Shown one piece after another: positions 41,901-50,625 of a DNA stretch of 64,000 nt. Both the position numbers and the translations under genes were made by a program. The DNA is from an uncultured Muribaculaceae bacterium. Lineage in GTDB: Bacteria; Bacteroidota; Bacteroidia; Bacteroidales; Muribaculaceae. The notes beneath the pieces are model-generated. The model saw only the letters and a program-made list of their open reading frames with translations, made no database searches and had not been told where the DNA came from. Each line of letters begins with the position of its first letter. The stretch's first letter is position 1. The DNA is taken from NCBI GenBank assembly GCA_947625935.1, contig CANQQE010000003.1:1-64000 (forward strand), written 5' to 3'.

Positions 41901-43354
41901 ACGGTGCCTTGTTTCAGCTTTTCGACAAAATCGTTTATGCGGTGCAACACGCGGGGTATCTCGATTGACTGCGGGCAGTGAGGGGCGCATTGGTTGCACC
42001 CTATGCAGTGGTCGGCCTGGCGTAGGCGCGGCACGCTGCGGTCATAGCCCACGAGAAACGCGCGGCGGGCTTCCCGGTAGTTATCGGCCTGTCGGCTTTC
42101 AGGGACGTTGCCCTGGTTGACGCACTTGTTGTAGTGGGTCAGTATTGCCGGTATGTCGATTCCGTAGGGGCATGGCATACAATATTTGCAATCGTTGCAC
42201 GGCACGGTGGGGTACTGTATCATCAGGTCGGCCGTCTCATATAGGAAACTCATCTCCTCCTCGGTCAACGGTTTCAGCGGGCAGAATGAGCGCAGGTTGT
42301 CGAGCAGGTGTTCCATGTAGGTCATGCCGCTCAACACCGTGAGCACCCCGGGGTGGGTGCCGGCGTATCGGAACGCCCATGAGGCCACGCTGCGAGTGGG
42401 TTCGCGCTGTTTCAGCCTCGCCACGATATGGTCGTGAACTTTCGACAGGCGTCCTCCGAGAAGCGGTTCCATGATGACGGCGGGAATGCCGCGTTTCACC
42501 AGCTCGCCGTAGAGATATTCGGCGTCGGTGTTGCGCGGGTTGACGGCTTTGGCGTGTCTCCAGTCCAGGTAGTTGAGCTGTATCTGCACGAAGTCCCATT
42601 TGTATTTGTCATGTTGCGACAGCATCAGGTCAAACACTCTGATGTCACCGTGATAAGAGAACCCGAGGTTGCGTATGCGTCCGGCCTCGCGCTCGGCGAC
42701 GAGGAAGTCGAGTATGCCGTTGTCGATGTAACGCTTGTTGAATGCGTCCATCGCGTCATCGCCCATCCCTATGGCGTGGAGCAGCATATAGTCGATGTAG
42801 TCGGTCCGCAGCTCTCGGAGCGAGTTGTGGTACATATCTATCGATGCTTTGCGGCTCCATGTCTCGGGTGCGAAGTTCGACAGTTTTGTCGCTATGAAAT
42901 ATTTATCGCGGGGGTGGCGGCTCAGGGCTATCCCGGTGGCGTGCTCCGATTCACCCTTGCAGTAGGCGGGCGATGTGTCAAAGTAGTTGACACCGTGTTC
43001 TATGGCGGTGTCGACCAGTCGGTTCACTTCATCCTGGTCTATGACTTCGTCATTTTCGCCGTCACCGGTTTTCTTGGTGGGCCACCTCATGCAGCCATAA
43101 CCCAGTATCGACACCTTGTCGCCTGTCTTTGGGTTGGTGCGGTAGGTCATCTTGTCGTTGGGTATGTCGCTCTGTGCGAGGCTACCGTCGGCACTCGGTG
43201 TGACGTTCTTTGTGTCGCACCCAGTCATGGCTGCGGTGGCTATGGCCGCTCCCGCGCCCATGCGCTTCAGGAATGAGCGGCGGTCTATGTTATTGTCGTT
43301 CTTGGGTTTCATCGCTTTCATGTTTTCGGTATCAGATGGTTCTGTGTCGTTCAT
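41897..43354 (-). CDS. Tat-exported aldo/keto reductase with C-terminal 4Fe-4S domain
   Basis: 485 residues if started at 43354; ATG 43321 (MKAMKPKND) is an alternative that avoids overlap with the upstream gene. A Tat motif RRSFLKRMGAG near the N-terminus precedes a hydrophobic stretch and a TGC lipobox-like sequence. The TIM-barrel aldo/keto reductase tetrad is visible: Asp in NYFDTSPAY, Tyr in the same block, Lys in IATKLSN and His in LLHAIG. The C-terminus has ferredoxin clusters CNDCKYCMPCPYGID and CIGCNQCAPHCPQ. Likely exported, folded, and fed by the membrane polyferredoxin encoded before it. Confidence 0.85.
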   Translation of the reverse strand: MNDTEPSDTENMKAMKPKNDNNIDRRSFLKRMGAGAAIATAAMTGCDTKNVTPSADGSLAQSDIPNDKMTYRTNPKTGDKVSILGYGCMRWPTKKTGDGENDEVIDQDEVNRLVDTAIEHGVNYFDTSPAYCKGESEHATGIALSRHPRDKYFIATKLSNFAPETWSRKASIDMYHNSLRELRTDYIDYMLLHAIGMGDDAMDAFNKRYIDNGILDFLVAEREAGRIRNLGFSYHGDIRVFDLMLSQHDKYKWDFVQIQLNYLDWRHAKAVNPRNTDAEYLYGELVKRGIPAVIMEPLLGGRLSKVHDHIVARLKQREPTRSVASWAFRYAGTHPGVLTVLSGMTYMEHLLDNLRSFCPLKPLTEEEMSFLYETADLMIQYPTVPCNDCKYCMPCPYGIDIPAILTHYNKCVNQGNVPESRQADNYREARRAFLVGYDRSVPRLRQADHCIGCNQCAPHCPQSIEIPRVLHRINDFVEKLKQGTV

Positions 43355-44819
43355 GCCCCTCCACATAAATAGCACTGAACGGGCGGGCGGGACAGAGGTT
43401 TTCGCACGCTCCGCAGCCTATGCAGCGTTCTTCGTTTACCGCGGGAATCTTGGGAGAACTGTCGTTGCCCGGTTCCGACGGTACCATTGTTATCGCTCCG
43501 GCGGGGCAGTGGCGGGCGCAGTTGCCGCATTCCACCCCGTCGGCGAGCGGCACACAGTTTTCCATCACCCACACGGCGTGTCCTATCTGTATTGACGATT
43601 TCTCGGCCCTCGTTATAGGGAGTATGGCTCCTGCGGGGCATACGTCTGAGCAGGCGGTGCACTCCGGGCGGCAGTAGCCGCGCTCATATGACGATTCGGG
43701 TTGCATCAGGCTCTCAAGCCGTGTCGACGGTCTCAACACCCCGTTTGGGCAGGCTGCGACACACAGTTGGCAACCGGTGCAGTGCTCGGCAAGATGTCTC
43801 AGCCCTTGCGCTCCGGGGGGGACAATCGGGGTAACCCGGCGGGGCGCTTTCTTGTCTAAGATTACGGCGAGACCTCCGTCGACTTTCACGCTTTTGGCAT
43901 TTAAGGCGGCTGTGGCGGCTATCACGCCTATACCGGTCAGGAAGCTGCGGCGCGATGTGTCGGTCGCCGATACGTCGGGTTCCTGTTTTTCCTCCTTTCG
44001 GCGTGGACGGTAGCTGATTGCCCCCTGATGGCAGTTGTCGATGCAGTCAAAGCAGGTCACGCAGCGGGTGTAGTCTATGCGGTGTTCCTTGGCATTGATG
44101 CAGGCGGCCTTGCATCGACGGGCGCACAGGCCGCAACCGGTGCACTTGCTTGTGTCGATTACAGGTTTCAGCCAAGAGAAACGGGATAGCGCGCCAAGCA
44201 CCGTTCCTACCGGGCAGATTGTGTTACAGTATGTGCGACCGTTGCGCCAGGCGAGGATGGCTATGGCCACTAACGTCACGGCGGCTATGGTGAATGTCAC
44301 GGAGTTGCGTATCCACACGTCGGTTCGGTAGAACAGATAGCTGTCCCGGCTCTCGGCCAATTTGGCAAGCAGGTTGTTGAACCATCCGTAGATTGGGGCG
44401 AGCAGATTCTGCGCGATTCGTCCGTAGGCTCCATACGGGTCGAGGAGCGCAACTATCGAGCCGATGCCGGCGGCTATGGCGACAATGAGCAGCCCCAGCA
44501 TGGCATATCTGATCCATGGCAGGGAGGGGGAATAGGAATATCGGTTGCGGTTCTTTTTCCCTCGACGTCCCATTCGGGCGATTATGTCCTGCATCACCCC
44601 CAGCGGGCATATGACCGAGCAGTAGACGCGGCCAAACAGCAGCGTGATGGCTACCAGTGCCGCCAACACCACTGCGTTAAGGGCCATCACTGCGGGTAAA
44701 AACTGTATTTTGGCCATCCATCCGAGCCATGCGCGCGTGCATCCCGTTATGTCGAGAAACAGCATGGTGATGGATATGAAAAACACTAAAGCTAATGCGA
44801 TTCTGATTTTTCGTAGCAT
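43332..44819 (-). CDS. Membrane polyferredoxin (NapH-type core fused to periplasmic 4Fe-4S domains)
   Basis: 495 residues from ATG 44819; the promoter at 44868-44898 rules out the longer start. N-terminal membrane helices (about 1-210) with NapH-type Cys motifs YCSVICPLGVMQ and YCNTICPVGTV. They are followed by CTGCGLCARRC, a paired ferredoxin CVTCFDCIDNC, an internal Tat-like RRSFLTGIGVIAA near 300, then CTGCQLCVAACP, CTACSDVCP, CGNCARHCP and CIGCGACENLCP. It reads as an NapH/RsxB-like quinol-linked subunit fused to a NapG-like exported ferredoxin. Probably passes electrons to the aldo/keto reductase downstream. Confidence 0.82.
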   Translation of the reverse strand: MLRKIRIALALVFFISITMLFLDITGCTRAWLGWMAKIQFLPAVMALNAVVLAALVAITLLFGRVYCSVICPLGVMQDIIARMGRRGKKNRNRYSYSPSLPWIRYAMLGLLIVAIAAGIGSIVALLDPYGAYGRIAQNLLAPIYGWFNNLLAKLAESRDSYLFYRTDVWIRNSVTFTIAAVTLVAIAILAWRNGRTYCNTICPVGTVLGALSRFSWLKPVIDTSKCTGCGLCARRCKAACINAKEHRIDYTRCVTCFDCIDNCHQGAISYRPRRKEEKQEPDVSATDTSRRSFLTGIGVIAATAALNAKSVKVDGGLAVILDKKAPRRVTPIVPPGAQGLRHLAEHCTGCQLCVAACPNGVLRPSTRLESLMQPESSYERGYCRPECTACSDVCPAGAILPITRAEKSSIQIGHAVWVMENCVPLADGVECGNCARHCPAGAITMVPSEPGNDSSPKIPAVNEERCIGCGACENLCPARPFSAIYVEGHERHRTI

Positions 44820-44867
44820 ATGTTCGCGGATTCCTTGAGTGGTTGCCTTTATGTTGTAATATAGGCG

Positions 44868-44898
44868 CAAATTTACTATATTACAATCAATTGGACAA
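44868..44898 (-). promoter_or_regulatory. Promoter of the polyferredoxin operon
   Basis: Minus strand: TTG (complement of 44896-44898), 20-nt spacer, TAAATTTG (complement of 44868-44875). It fixes the polyferredoxin start at 44819. The -33 element falls in an 18-bp tandem repeat. Confidence 0.75.
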
Positions 44899-44927
44899 TA
44901 CCATTATTCTGGACAATACCATTATTC
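44892..44927. repeat. 18-bp tandem duplication over the polyferredoxin promoter
   Basis: TGGACAATACCATTATTC occurs twice in direct contact (44892-44909 and 44910-44927). Each copy contains a CAA that could act as a -33 element on the minus strand. Confidence 0.85.
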
Positions 44928-44962
44928 ACGCTATTTAGACCAAAATCACCGATGCGGCTCTG

Positions 44963-47900
44963 TTAATAGCTGAGGTCGGTAGGTTTTCTTTTGCCGTGTG
45001 GGTTGGTCTGGCCCGGTGCGATATGCCCTTCGCGGGCGGCTTTGGTTCCTTCGGTTGTGACCTTGTCGATGTAGTGGAGCATCGACAGGTGGTATGGGGC
45101 TAAGGAATATCGTCTCGCGACCTTCCATGGCTCCAGCTTCGGCCCTGAGAAGTGGATATGGTTATGATGGTTGTGTCGGTCAAACTCAAAACCCCATTTC
45201 CACGGGACGGCTGAATGCAGGAACGCCAGTTTCACGTCTATATCTCCGTTGCCGTTGTCGCTTTCAGAGGCGGCTATCAACCATCCATCGGCATCAATCA
45301 TATAGGGATAGACGTCCATCTCCCCGTCGGCTATCTTTATATCGACGCTTAGTTCCCTGACGGTCAGCGGCCTGTCGCGCTTAGGGAGCAGCTTCTCCCA
45401 TTTCTTTATTTTCTTTATGCCGGTTATTGTCAGTCCGTGCCCTTGAAGCTCTATGTCGCATTTGATTGATTTTTTATTCATACACATAGATGTGTCTATT
45501 AGGGTAGAGCCGGCTATATGCGCGTCAATCATGCCCCCGAAGTCTTTCATCAAAGGCAGTATGGAGTCAACATATGGAATCAGATGCAGCATCTGCTTTA
45601 TGTCGACTTTCTGTAGCTTCGCGTCGGCCCCGAAGCTCATGGCGTCGGCTCTCGGCGCGTCATAAAACGCTTGCAGATTCACGTTGCCCATGTCGGTCAA
45701 TGCCTCTAATCGGCCTATGTCGATTCGTCCGTTGTTGAGAGTTATGTCGCTGCCGAGTTCATAGAGCATCACGTCATAGTACATAATCGCTTTCGTCTCG
45801 AGGTTGACAGCGAGGCTCAGGTTTAAGGGCAGCAGCAGCGGCTTGATTGCGCCGGTGTCGGCTTGCTCCGGGGCGGTAGGCTCGGAAGATGGTGGCGATG
45901 CGCTTTTTGCCGCGAAAGCCACTCTCGCAAGTTGGTTGAGGTCGAGAGTGTCGCTTTTAATGGTCAGCCCGATTTTGAGCGGGGAGCGGTCGTTGACTGA
46001 CAGTGCGCGGCGCAGGTTGCTTATGTTGCCGTCGAGATGGAGGTCACTGTTGCCGGCGTGGCAGTCTATCCCTTTGATCGACACCTCATCGGGGGTGAAA
46101 CTGATGTTGACGGCGGCTACATTGGCCTGTATCGGGAATGATGGGGTGAATATGGTGCCTCGGCTCGCTTTTATGGAACCTTGGGCACCCCATGTGGCGA
46201 TTAGCCGCCTCAGAGTGCGGCTGAGTCCGAAGTCGACGAGGTCTTCACCGATTGGCAGTACATAGCCGGCGGTGTCGGTGCTGAGTCTCGACAGGTGTGC
46301 GTTAACGTCTATTTCGCATGATGCGAGCGTGGCGTTGGCGGCGGTGGTGCGGTAGTCGATGCTGTCGGTACTGAGTCTTAGCGAGAGCAGCGGCAGGGTC
46401 AGTCGGTCATGGTAACGTTTGAGTTCGCTGTGGCAGTCTATGTTTTTGAGCCTAAGCGACGATGCGGTCGCTTTCAGGCTGACACTGTCGGCGTTTATTG
46501 TCACATCGACAGGATTGATTATCGAGCGGTCGGGGCTTGTGGGGGCATCAAGTGTCGCTACACGGCATCTCAGATTGGCTGCGTCGAGCGACAGGTTGCG
46601 TAGCTTTAAACGCCCGTGGTTGACTGACAGATTGGCTCTCAGCAGCGAGTCTCCTGTTTGCGGGTCGGTCGGGGAGCGTAGCGACAACGATGCGCGGTCG
46701 CATCCCACTGTCAGAGTGTCGGCGGGGATGAATGCCGTGAAGCGCGCCAATCGCAGATTCCCGTTGAGCTTTATGCGGTGTAGGCGTTGCAGGCACAGGT
46801 CGCTCATGGAAAATCTGAAATCTGTGGCTCCTGCCATCTCCCCTTTGAGTGACATGGGTAACACTGCTCTTATGAACCTCGGCATTACGTTAAAGTCTAT
46901 GCGTCCGTCGAAATGTCCGTCGAAAGTCACGTCGCTCAGTGGATTGGTTATCGTTGCCTCAATCGAGGCGGTGACACCTCGGCCATTGAGACGCAGACGC
47001 CGCAGGTCGATGGTGGATTTGTCGGGATCGGTTCCGTTGAAACGTCCTGTGGCATGACACTCAAACCGCTCGACGGTGTAGTTGTTGTTGCGCGTGATTT
47101 TCCCCTCGGGGATCGTGATGTCGAAATCCACGGTCGGCAGGTGACCGCTCGATATGGCGTGGGGCTTCACAAGCCTTAGCCGCGCCGATGCCATGAGGTC
47201 GGTTTCCAGATGCCCTATGCTGTATCTGATTTGTTCGGGAAACCATTCGAGCAGCGATTCCAAAGATGCAGGCCCCAGATCGATGTTGAGGGCGGTGACG
47301 GTGACGGGGTCATCGAGCGACAGTTGCAAGGCTCCTTTCAGGTTTACCTCGCCGGCGCGGGCTACAAGTCGGTCTATGTCGATGCGGTAGGGGTCGTCGT
47401 GCCTCCATCTGATGATGCCTTCCAGGCCGAGAGAGATGTTGCTGATGCTGATGCCGCGGGCGGTGGTTGTGATTAGCTTGGCATCGGTCGACAGGTGATA
47501 GTCGGGGGCTGTGGTCGATATTATTTTAGAGTCGGCGAGCAGCAGGCACACTTTAGAGCTGTCGGCGAGGTTGGTGTAGGTGAATGGCCTTGCGGCTGTT
47601 ATCGCGAAATCTCTGAGGGTTATGTCGGGGAATGCGGTTATTTTGCTGTCGGTCAAGTCGATTATGTCGTAGTTGTTGACCGTGTCGTTGACGCTCACCA
47701 TGTTGATGCGGGGGCGTGTGAGCTCCACCCGGTCAATATCTATCTCTCCTGCGACGGCTTTCAGCAGGTCAAACGATCCAGTCAGTCTGCCGAGAGAGGC
47801 GAGAGTATCGACCGATGTGTCGAGCCGCTGGCGGATTGATGGGCCGATGCTGTGGCTTATGAGCACAATCGAGTCTATTTCGACATTGACTTTCGGGAAA

Positions 47901-48136
47901 CGTTTCAACACACTGATTCTTATCTGCCCTGTCTTAATCTCGGCGTTGAGGTGTTTGTCGGCTAAATCGTCGAGCGTTGCCGCCAGACGGCGCGGGGACA
48001 GCAGCCACCCGGCGGTGCCTATGGCCGCGCCGCCTATGGCCGTCACAGTCAGTAAAAACCATCCGATTGTTTTAAGAATGATTTTTGCGGGATGTGTCCG
48101 ATTATTCCCCTCTGTCATATTACGCTCGTTGTTCAA
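44963..48136 (-). CDS. AsmA-family protein, very large
   Basis: 1057 residues (start 48136 or ATG 48118). A single N-terminal membrane helix (about 20-45, TIGWFLLTVTAIGGAAIGTAGWLL) precedes about 1,000 residues of short beta strands. The AsmA signature ADKHLNAEIKTGQIRISVLKRFPKVNVEIDSIVL is near the start, and AsmA-C features VNLQAFYDAPRADAMSFGADAKL lie near 845. Large AsmA-like proteins (YhdP/TamB kin) bridge inner and outer membranes and carry phospholipids. Bacteroidales copies are uncharacterised. Own transcript. Confidence 0.85.
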   Translation of the reverse strand: MNNERNMTEGNNRTHPAKIILKTIGWFLLTVTAIGGAAIGTAGWLLSPRRLAATLDDLADKHLNAEIKTGQIRISVLKRFPKVNVEIDSIVLISHSIGPSIRQRLDTSVDTLASLGRLTGSFDLLKAVAGEIDIDRVELTRPRINMVSVNDTVNNYDIIDLTDSKITAFPDITLRDFAITAARPFTYTNLADSSKVCLLLADSKIISTTAPDYHLSTDAKLITTTARGISISNISLGLEGIIRWRHDDPYRIDIDRLVARAGEVNLKGALQLSLDDPVTVTALNIDLGPASLESLLEWFPEQIRYSIGHLETDLMASARLRLVKPHAISSGHLPTVDFDITIPEGKITRNNNYTVERFECHATGRFNGTDPDKSTIDLRRLRLNGRGVTASIEATITNPLSDVTFDGHFDGRIDFNVMPRFIRAVLPMSLKGEMAGATDFRFSMSDLCLQRLHRIKLNGNLRLARFTAFIPADTLTVGCDRASLSLRSPTDPQTGDSLLRANLSVNHGRLKLRNLSLDAANLRCRVATLDAPTSPDRSIINPVDVTINADSVSLKATASSLRLKNIDCHSELKRYHDRLTLPLLSLRLSTDSIDYRTTAANATLASCEIDVNAHLSRLSTDTAGYVLPIGEDLVDFGLSRTLRRLIATWGAQGSIKASRGTIFTPSFPIQANVAAVNISFTPDEVSIKGIDCHAGNSDLHLDGNISNLRRALSVNDRSPLKIGLTIKSDTLDLNQLARVAFAAKSASPPSSEPTAPEQADTGAIKPLLLPLNLSLAVNLETKAIMYYDVMLYELGSDITLNNGRIDIGRLEALTDMGNVNLQAFYDAPRADAMSFGADAKLQKVDIKQMLHLIPYVDSILPLMKDFGGMIDAHIAGSTLIDTSMCMNKKSIKCDIELQGHGLTITGIKKIKKWEKLLPKRDRPLTVRELSVDIKIADGEMDVYPYMIDADGWLIAASESDNGNGDIDVKLAFLHSAVPWKWGFEFDRHNHHNHIHFSGPKLEPWKVARRYSLAPYHLSMLHYIDKVTTEGTKAAREGHIAPGQTNPHGKRKPTDLSY

Positions 48137-48254
48137 TAGTTATGGGGCGGAACAAATCCGTGCAGTCCGCTCTTTACCTTGAATAACAAACTATGTGGCC
48201 GCGGGGTTTTTGTCCGGTGTGGTTGACCGATTGGTTTGTAAGGTGTGGATATGT

Positions 48255-49082
48255 TTAATTAGTTGCTGAAGCCGCTTCGTCGAGTATCGAGTAGGCTATG
48301 GCTCTTGATGAGTTTATCAACGACGGGAAATGCGCATCGCTGTTGACCAGGATAGGCACCCCTGCGCTGATTAAACGGCTGAGATACCTTGTCGACGGGA
48401 ACATACGTCTGTGGTCTTGCCATGCTTTTGTGTTGACCTCCACGATTACCCCACTGGCGACAACAGCGTCTATGAGCATGTCGACCAGTCTTACATACCA
48501 CGATTCATCCTCTATGCCGGGGGAGTAGTGAGCGGCGTTGTGTCCCACTTTGTCAAGATGCCCAAGTATGTCAAATCCTCCGGCTTCGACCATGTCGATT
48601 GACTGGCGGTAGAATGTATCGACCACATAGCGGATGTCGCGGTAGAAATACTGCTCCATTTTCCCGCGGAAATTCTCGTAGCGGCCATCAATGTCGATAT
48701 ACCGCTCCTCGGGGTTGGGGATGAAGTGTACCGAGCCGATTCGGTAGTCGAGCGGGATTGAGTCGAAGTAGGGGTGAGCGGGTCCCCATTGGGGCCCGAG
48801 ATAATCTATCTCCATCCCGGCGTATAGCTTGATTTTGTCACCGTATGCGGCTCTGAGACGGTCTACTTCGGCGAAATAAGCCGGCACATCGCTTTGCGAC
48901 ATATTGCATGGCGACCGTAACGGCAGCGGTGAGTGAGGCGAGAACCCGTAATGGGTGAATCGCTGTCTCACGGCTTCGCGCACAAATTCCTCCATCGGGG
49001 CTTTCCCGTCGCAAAATTGTGTGTGGGAATGAAAGTTATAGGTTCTTATATGCTGAAACTCGCTGAAATCCATATCGTTCAA
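48255..49082 (-). CDS. PHP-type histidinol-phosphatase-like hydrolase
   Basis: 275 residues. N-terminal PHP metal motif NFHSHTQFCDGKAP (HxH), then DYLGPQ, FDILGHLDKVGHN and a C-terminal DAH (NSDAHFPSL) complete the PHP trinuclear metal site. Related to HisK/HisJ histidinol-phosphatases. Its start overlaps the cstA stop by 4 nt (or begins at ATG 49073), so it follows cstA in the transcript. The his operon already encodes a HAD phosphatase in HisB, so this copy may hydrolyse another phosphate ester. Confidence 0.8.
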   Translation of the reverse strand: MNDMDFSEFQHIRTYNFHSHTQFCDGKAPMEEFVREAVRQRFTHYGFSPHSPLPLRSPCNMSQSDVPAYFAEVDRLRAAYGDKIKLYAGMEIDYLGPQWGPAHPYFDSIPLDYRIGSVHFIPNPEERYIDIDGRYENFRGKMEQYFYRDIRYVVDTFYRQSIDMVEAGGFDILGHLDKVGHNAAHYSPGIEDESWYVRLVDMLIDAVVASGVIVEVNTKAWQDHRRMFPSTRYLSRLISAGVPILVNSDAHFPSLINSSRAIAYSILDEAASATN

Positions 49083-50545
49083 TAGGAGTATTGCGTGGTT
49101 ATCTTATTGGCTCGCAGTCGGCGCAGGTAGGTGAAAAACAACCCGCCGAAAATGGTTGCGGTGAGACATCCCGCGCCAACGGCTATCGACAGGTCAAGAC
49201 CGAAACCTTCGGGGCGGGGCGCATAGAGAATGTATGACACGCTGACCACGGTCATGAACAAGGCCGGAAACAGCGTGATTACATAGGTCTTGCCGTGTCG
49301 GGCGAGGTAGACGGTGACAGCCCACAGCGTGAACACGGCGAGAGTCTGGTTACACCATGCGAAGTAACGCCAAAGCACCATGAAGTCAATCTGCATCACC
49401 AGGTAGCAGAGCGCGAATATCGGCAACGATATCGCAAGACGTTTCCACAGCTTCGACTGGTCAAATTTAAGAAAGTCGGCGGCGATAAGGCGCGCGCTTC
49501 TCAAGGCGGTGTCACCTGTGGTTATCGGTGCGGCCACGACTCCGAGTATGGCGAGTACCCCGCCGACCGCTCCGAGCCATGTGATTGAAATCTGGTTGAC
49601 AAGCAGGCTCGATGAGTCGTTGCCGTGCTCGGCCACATATTGCGCGAGCCCTTCATATCCCCCGGTGAACGCTATGGCGGCTGCAGCCCATATCAAGGCC
49701 ACGATTCCTTCGGCGACCATGGCTCCGTAGAAGACGGGGCGCGCCAGACGCTCGTTTTTGAGACAGCGGGCCATCATCGGCGACTGGGTGGCATGGAAGC
49801 CGGAGATGGCTCCGCAGGCTATGGAAACAAACATCATCGGGAATATAGGATGTGTTCCGGCGGTTTCGGCCGGGTAACGGTTGTGCAGGCCGTCGAGCAA
49901 TCCGTCGGGAATCACGATGTCGCCTACAATCAGCACACCCATGATGCCGACCGCCATAAACAGCAGGGCGAACCCGAAGACGGGGTAAAGCTGGCCGATG
50001 AGCTTGTCAATCGGGAGCATAGTTGCGAGAATGTAGTAGATGAATATAGCCGCCACCCAAAACGTCTTGTCGAGGATATCGGGGGTCAGTGCCGCCACGA
50101 GATTGGCAGGCTGCAGCACAAACACCGCCCCGACAAGTATGAGAAGTGCGAGCGAAAACACACGCATCACCTGTTTGATGCCTCCGCCGAGCTCATGCCC
50201 CACAATCTCGGGTAGCGACGCGCCTCCGGCTCTGATTGAGATCATTCCTGAGATGAAATCGTGTACCGCTCCGGCAAAGATGGTGCCGAGCACTATCCAC
50301 AGGAATGCCGCCGGGCCGAACATTATGCCCATTATGGCCCCGAAAATCGGACCGAGACCCGCTATGTTGAGAAACTGTATCAGAAACACCCTCCATGTCG
50401 GCAGCGGAACATAGTCCACTCCGTCCTGTCGGGTGTAGGCCGGCATAGGCCGGTTTTTGTCTATGCCGAATATTTTTTCTACCAACAGTCCGTAGATGAA
50501 ATATCCACCCACGAGTACTGCCAAGGCTATCAGAAATGATGTCAT
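49079..50545 (-). CDS. cstA: Carbon starvation protein A family transporter
   Basis: 488 residues, mostly hydrophobic with about 12 helices; N-terminal GGYFIYGLLVEKIFGID, GTIFAGAVHDFISGMISIRAGG and GFHATQSPMMARCLKNE are CstA signatures. CstA/BtsT family members take up peptides or pyruvate. This version is shorter than E. coli CstA (about 700), closer to the compact Bacteroidota type. Overlaps the PHP hydrolase start. Confidence 0.88.
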   Translation of the reverse strand: MTSFLIALAVLVGGYFIYGLLVEKIFGIDKNRPMPAYTRQDGVDYVPLPTWRVFLIQFLNIAGLGPIFGAIMGIMFGPAAFLWIVLGTIFAGAVHDFISGMISIRAGGASLPEIVGHELGGGIKQVMRVFSLALLILVGAVFVLQPANLVAALTPDILDKTFWVAAIFIYYILATMLPIDKLIGQLYPVFGFALLFMAVGIMGVLIVGDIVIPDGLLDGLHNRYPAETAGTHPIFPMMFVSIACGAISGFHATQSPMMARCLKNERLARPVFYGAMVAEGIVALIWAAAAIAFTGGYEGLAQYVAEHGNDSSSLLVNQISITWLGAVGGVLAILGVVAAPITTGDTALRSARLIAADFLKFDQSKLWKRLAISLPIFALCYLVMQIDFMVLWRYFAWCNQTLAVFTLWAVTVYLARHGKTYVITLFPALFMTVVSVSYILYAPRPEGFGLDLSIAVGAGCLTATIFGGLFFTYLRRLRANKITTQYSY

Positions 50546-50625
50546 TTTCCTATGGTTTGTTTTTAGATTGGGTTATTCTATAAATTATGTTTGTTAAAAA
50601 ATTCAGGCTTGTCAAATGCAGTCTG

